DNA from: Floccularia luteovirens
Taxonomy: Eukaryota > Basidiomycota > Agaricomycetes > Agaricales > Squamanitaceae
Length of the DNA: 64,000 bases
Reading direction: 5' to 3'
NCBI GenBank assembly: GCA_009739215.1
Contig: VSJF01000009.1
Coordinates: forward strand, 496,001-560,000
The notes below the pieces were generated by a model. That model was not told the DNA's origin. It was given only the letters and a program-made list of their open reading frames with translations, and did no database searches. The position numbers and the translations under genes were made by a program. Within the stretch, counting starts at the first letter, position 1; every line of letters begins with the position of its first letter. This document shows positions 58,968 to 64,000 of this stretch, piece after piece.

Positions 58968-59432
58968 GCCTAGGCCTGATCGATTGATCATTAAAAGGAT
59001 CATTCGCCAGATTTGACAACTATCATAGCGGGGTAGCATAAGAATAGCGAATCAGTATATTTATTCAACCTGAAAGTAGCCACCTGATTTATTGAAGTTC
59101 AGTAAAGAGTCCAAGGGGCAGTACTATTATGAGTCTAAACAATTTGTCAATAAATTTATCGATGGTATATCACTTTACTGTAATAATTCTGCTATCTGGG
59201 GCACGAACGTGCACTGTCAGTGACGTTCCTCGTGAGAAATTTATGGAGAAGACAAAGTAGATTGCCTTAAGAGGAGTGCTCGCCTCACGGGTGTCTAATT
59301 TCACCACTTCTTCACCGATGCGCCGGCGTCTCGTCAATTAATATGTCAGTCAGTGGATGATTGAATGATCTGAAACTACATTTAAACGGTGTGGGACTTC
59401 TTCACTTCGGGCACTGGTTATCACTGACTCCC
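58968..59432. promoter_or_regulatory. Promoter region of GIT1-type permease
   Basis: The right half is the counterpart of the sequence upstream of the pseudogene and must contain the permease promoter. Conservation of short blocks between the two copies (for example aaactacatttaaa) marks candidate regulatory stretches. Confidence 0.45.
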
Positions 59433-62004
59433 ATGTTTCCAAACACCAAAGAACGCCTGAGGAGCGTGTCGCTCATCTTTGCGTATGTCCTCTATGTAGC
59501 ATCCAAATTTCCCAGGCTGACCTTGTACACCTCTTCTCAGCTGCGGTACTGCCCTGTTTTCCGATGGTATTCTTACTTAATCATGACATTCGATTTCAAA
59601 GTTGATCAAATCTTACTTAGGTTATGCAAATGGGGTCATTGGAACTGGTAATACAAACTATTTACTGACGGTTTATGATGCTGATTCTTCTTGTCGTTAG
59701 TAAATACACGTTAGTATGCCTTCTCCATGCCTTTCAATTTCAACTACATATGTAATTCTGGCCACTTTCAGTGCTCACACGCATATATGGATCCGAAGCT
59801 TTGGCGAAGCACAATCACAGTCGTGTTTTGAGCAGTCTCGGGTTTGCTGGCACTGTCGTGGGAATGATCTTGTTCGGTAGGATCAAAATACTGATCACAC
59901 TTGTCTTGAGGTTTATGTTTTTGGTGCAGGGTATCTTTCCGACAAAATTGGTAGGAAGTTTGGCATGGTGTGTTGATCAGTGTTCGCTCCAACGCTTCCT
60001 ATTGAAATTTGTTTAGATGTCAGCTACAGGTATTGTCATTGTGTTTTCGGCTCTATGTGCAGCTTCTTCTGGTGCACATGGGAGCTTAAGTGGCATGCTG
60101 AGCATGCTTAGTGCCATGCGGTAGTCAAATACTTCTTCTAATTTTGAATCTGCTGGCTTACGATATGATAGATTCCTCTTGGGGATTGGCATTGGAGCTG
60201 AATATCCTTGTGGTTCCGTCTCTGCCTCCGAACAATCCGAAGGAAAGAACATATACAAGTATGCTCAACATCGTTGGTTAGCACTTGCAACAAGTGATAC
60301 AGCTCCATATCCCATGTTGAATACTTCAACTAACATGAATGACATCTAGATTGTATGATTGACTTTGGCTTCGTCATTGCAGCATTTGTACCTTTAGTTC
60401 TATTTTGGATGTGAGGATATTCCTGTCTTTAGTTTTATCTCCTACTAACTCATTGCAGATTTGGTGAGAACCATCTCCGAGTAGTTTGGCGCTTGTCAAT
60501 TGGGTTGGGTGTCGTACCCGCGCTTTGTGTATTTATATGGCGTCTCAACATGGACGAGCCTGAGCGGTACAAGAAGGATTCAATGAAGTATGCCCCTGTA
60601 CCATACAAACTCGTATTTCGTCGCTATGGTCGTTCGTTGGCAGCAATATCAGCAATATGGTGAGGTAGCAAGCAACAAGCTCACCTACTTGCTAATGGAA
60701 ACGTGATTATAGGTTCTTGTATGATATGATTGTGTTCGTCACACTTCTTGAGATTGTTGATTATTATTCTCATTTGCAACAATCATCTACAGGTATCCAG
60801 TACGTTATCAAGATTTGTACGCAATTCACAAATAGCTAACATGTGATGAAGTTCGGGTTGTTCTCCTCTATAATCGTCAACAAGTATGGCATTTATACTT
60901 CTGGCAACCTTGAAGATATTCTAAATAAAATTTAGTGTAACTGGAGGATCATCAGATCTTAGTGTTGTTCTTGGGTGGGCTGTCGTTATAAAGTAAGCTT
61001 TTGTTATGTTCTGCTGTTGCAATATGTTGATATCCATGTTTTGGATAGCCTGTTTTATATGCCTGGTATGCGCCTTTTGTGCTGCTAGAGTTTCTCCATT
61101 CTCAATTCTTGACAGGAACAATTGGCGGCGCTTATATCGTGGACTTCGTAGGACCGAAAAACACGCTGGTACCATTATTTCTTTTTGCTCCCACGAGAGA
61201 AAAGAACCGTTTTGATATAGTCTCCTCAGATCATGGGACTAACATTACAAGCAGTCATAGGTTTCATAATGAGTGGTCTATATGTGCAGTTAACAAGACA
61301 TATTGCCGCATTTGCGGTATGCTCATCACACCCTTTGCTTCTACTTCATCATCTGAATCTTGAATAGGTTGTATATGGGATCTTCTTGAGCTTCGGCGAA
61401 CTTGGTACGTCACCGCCAATATTTGACAGCTAGGGTTGACATTCATTGTCTTTGATGCCTAGGCCCTGGAAATTGTACGATGATCTTAGCGAGTAAAACC
61501 AGTTCCACTGCGGTACGAGGCCAGTTCTATGGAATTGCAGCTGCAGTTGGAAAAGTTGGTGCCTTCGTTGGAACGTGGAGTAAGTCTAACCTTTCGATCG
61601 AACTGTACCACATACTGATACAAATAATGAACAGTTTTTCCTCCTATCATCGATGGTGAGCGCATATATCTACCCAAAGGGCAATAAGATTGATTTTCGG
61701 GTATGTCAGCCTTCGGTGGACCAGATACAGCGAGAGGAAATACTGGACCATTCTGGATTGGCAGTGGTGCGTTGCAAGATATCAATTTCCTGGCGTCAAA
61801 TTTGACATCAATTAAGGTGTGGCGGTCCTAAGCGCCCTCATAACGTTATTCTTCGTCAAACCTTTGGATCATGATGGCATGGCTGAAGAAGATAGGTTGT
61901 TCCGTATATACCTGGAAGAAAATGGGTATGACACGTCAAGGATGGGGTTTATGGAAATGGAAACAGATACATTGTCTCTCGATGACAGTACCAAGGTGAT
62001 CTAG
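59433..62004 (+). CDS. GIT1: Glycerophosphoinositol permease (MFS, GIT1 type)
   Basis: Twenty-two exons join in frame, including micro-exons 59701-59709 (9 nt) and 60793-60799 (7 nt) and a 17-nt exon at 61049-61065. The product shows LRSVSLIFACGTALFSDGYANG, VNTLLTRIYG, SEALAKHNHSR, GYLSDKIGRKFGM (the MFS loop 2-3 motif), FLLGIGIGAEYPCGS, EQSEGK, QHRWLALATN, DEPERYKKDSMK, IGGAYIVDFVGPK, LGPGN, KTSSTAVRGQFYGIAAAVGK and FVKPLDHDGMAEEDRLF. This identifies the Git1 branch of phosphate-family transporters, which import glycerophosphoinositol and related phosphodiesters across the plasma membrane. About 520 residues are predicted, with 12 helices. All splice phases agree once the micro-exons are included, and the tandem pseudogene supports their borders. 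Confidence 0.93.
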
Positions 62005-62030
62005 CTACTTAAATATATATGAAAATTGCA

Positions 62031-64000
62031 CTATGCTCCATTCTCGTATGTGTTGGGAAGAGAAACTCTTGTGTTGGCCGTCTTATGCGCATCTTGTTTT
62101 ACAACCATGTCACTTGGGAGGAGGACAGCACGATCAACAGCAACAGGTAACCCTCTGTGTCTGCCCCGAACCCTATAAGGGTAAAGAGTATGCTCCTTAG
62201 AAAAGAAGTTATATCATTGAGAAACAGAAAGCTCACATGATAACTATGACCACTAGCTTTGAAAGAGGTCGCATTGCGCCAACAAATGAGAAGTTATCCT
62301 AAACATGGTTCAATCAGTGCCCGTTCTATGTCTAATGAAAAGAAATGGCTTGACATTCGGAAAGCCTAGAGAAAGACCTATTCCCCCGAAAGCTGATACA
62401 AGTTCGAACAGTACGCGGAATAGATCAAACCACTTTTTATCCTCATCCAGCAGACTATTGCGTTCGATTACTGCAACGAGAAAGACACCACAAACCAACC
62501 ACCAGATATCTAGAAGTGACATGAGAACAAGAAAGAGCTATTGAGGGATGAGTTATTATACCAATGGACATTTGGCGCCGAAGATGCCAACCCAGGTAAC
62601 GACCGATCCGTTCTCGTCCCTTCAAGTGGTTAAGGTCTGTAGGTTCTTCGTCCTCATCGTCGGGTGGTGCTTCAAATACTCCTAGTGATCGTTCTTCATA
62701 TCTATCAAGTATATTCAACCTTACGTCACTTCTGGTTTGGTTGACCTTACACATTTGTTGTACGAATACTCAATGCAACCTTTAAAACCGATAATTTTTG
62801 TAGGCAGTGGCAGGAATATTCAAGACTTACAGGATATACCTAAGAGGCATAGAATCAATTTCCCAGTATTTTTTGTTCGAAATCGACGAAACTTACCGCG
62901 ATATACATCATAACAACATACAAGAACCTGTATGGATTAAAGCTGAAAGGTTCACGGGACCGAAGAAAGACTGTACTTACTGCAGAGCAGGAGCAAACGA
63001 AGCTAGTGGTACAATAGCAAATCCGGAAGCTCTTGCTGCCAAACCTTGAAACAAGCCAGCAAGGATACGGGTTCCTACAGGTATCGAATTAAATGCGTCT
63101 AATCCAATATCTATTGCCCAGTAAGATGTCACATTTTGTTACGGTGATCAAATCTCTACCTAGGATCCCGAAACATATCCATTCGATCGCGCTGCGGGGA
63201 AAAGTAAATGACATGGGGAAAAGACATTAGGACTGAGTTATTTTCACCTAAATCCCACAAGAGAGATTACAAGGAACCAAGTCTGGTGACTTGGAAACCT
63301 TACCGAATGGGCATCAATAGATTGAAAAAGGGTAGTAAGAAACGTGCTAACAGATATAAGAAACATCTAAGATTTTTATGTCATTGAACAGGTAGTTTGA
63401 GGGGTAATCAAAGTGCAGTTACCTTCGTGGATGTTCCAGAAGGAATGACAGTGCTTGGTGCGTATCCGAACGTTCATGTGTAGATTTGTAACCTATCCAA
63501 CTTTGCAAAATGTATGAGTAAATTGGTAATTCAGAGGAGAAAAGGTCTGACATAAACAGACGCAGACTGCTTATACTGTTAGAAGTAATCTAGAGTAGTG
63601 GTATAGCTTGGTACACATACAAGATCGGCTACGTTCATTAATGAAAGAGTTCATACGTTCATAGGAAGTTTTGGCGTCAGTCATCCAGAGAAATACTGAC
63701 CAAGGCATGATTTCCAGCCAGGATGACGAAGATAAGGGCGACTATGAAGAAATATTAGCTTAGGACAGTGACAGATCTATGGATGGCTTACATATCATGA
63801 GATATGCTGTTTGGAAGGGAACCATTCCTCTGTTGATTGGGTAAGCTTAGGCATAGTTCCAACCACAACCAGCTGGGACCGCACAAATCTACAAGTGAGA
63901 GGCCTCCCCCGGTATAACCTCCCATGACCTGGAACAGTGAGAACCTAAAACCTATCAGTCTGGTCCAGATTGCAAGCTAAATATTTGATACCATGTTTTA
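62031..64000 (-). CDS. TRK1: TRK-type potassium transporter, C-terminal part (5' end off window)
   Basis: The gene enters from the right edge and ends at 62031, only 26 bp from the permease stop. Joined exons give GGYTGGGLSLVDL, GMVPFQTAYLMI, ILAGNHAL, LSFLLEHPRRCFLYLFPSHQTWFL, AIEWICFGILDIG, IPVGTRILAGLFQ, RASGFAIVPL, LYVVMMYIAVYPVALSIR, NVYEERSLGVFE, FELVSAFGGIGLSLGFPN, RPLSKLVV and GRHRGLPVAVDRAVLLP. These are the selectivity-filter loops and helices of fungal Trk1/Trk2, which take up potassium at the plasma membrane. Exon 63352-63366 is a 15-nt micro-exon. The join near 62520-62580 (RRQ to DIWWLVC) does not fit a normal acceptor. Confidence 0.9.

Overview
The window is a gene-dense stretch of a basidiomycete genome, almost certainly a mushroom-forming Agaricomycete. 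Genes are split by many 45-65 bp GT-AG introns (a few are GC-AG). The protein set is typical of that class: expanded GH3 beta-glucosidases, a heme-thiolate peroxidase, a 7TM protein of a fungus-specific family, a UBE2S-type E2 and secreted Ser/Thr-rich proteins. Nothing here is organised into operons.

Layout. 0-6 kb: the 3' end of a trehalose-phosphate synthase/phosphatase gene, an OTU-type deubiquitinase, and an F-box-like protein of unknown function. 6-10.4 kb: an island of mobile DNA, with a compact CACTA-type MITE carrying a perfect 3-bp target duplication, an LTR-like segment, a transporter relic and a fold-back element whose second copy lies at 34.6-35.6 kb. 10.8-13 kb: a small secreted Cys-rich protein and a chloroperoxidase-like enzyme. 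13.4-23 kb: housekeeping genes, with two proteins of unknown function, a COQ8/ABC1 kinase, the OPI3 phospholipid methyltransferase, a UBE2S-like E2 and a short-chain dehydrogenase. 23-31.3 kb: a tandem pair of secreted GH3 beta-glucosidases, one with a broken frame and one clean. 32.6-33.7 kb: a divergent phosphopantetheinyl-transferase-like gene. 36.5-40.7 kb: a secreted alpha/beta hydrolase and a conserved protein of unknown function. 42-53 kb: two unusual secreted repeat proteins flanking an RRM protein, a SNF2-RING ATPase and a WrbA-like quinone reductase. 54-57.7 kb: the Rtt106 histone chaperone and a 7TM protein. 58.2-62 kb: a truncated pseudogene followed by a complete glycerophosphoinositol permease (GIT1 type) whose exons include 9-nt and 7-nt micro-exons. 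62-64 kb: the 3' part of a TRK potassium transporter that runs off the right edge.

The most interesting items are the secreted protein with eight 28-residue repeats that each carry a Kex2-like LEARR site (42.1-42.9 kb), and the GPI-type protein built from phase-2 micro-exons encoding T-DDHG repeats (51.7-52.8 kb). They look like rapidly evolving secreted-peptide or surface-protein systems.

Caution for every gene: I find about a dozen places where an obviously conserved reading frame continues after skipping exactly one base, and two places in homopolymers where one base seems to be missing. This looks more like residual long-read consensus error than mass pseudogenisation, so genes marked broken may be intact in the organism. 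Exon borders were assigned by eye from splice signals and reading-frame continuity, and no database search was possible.
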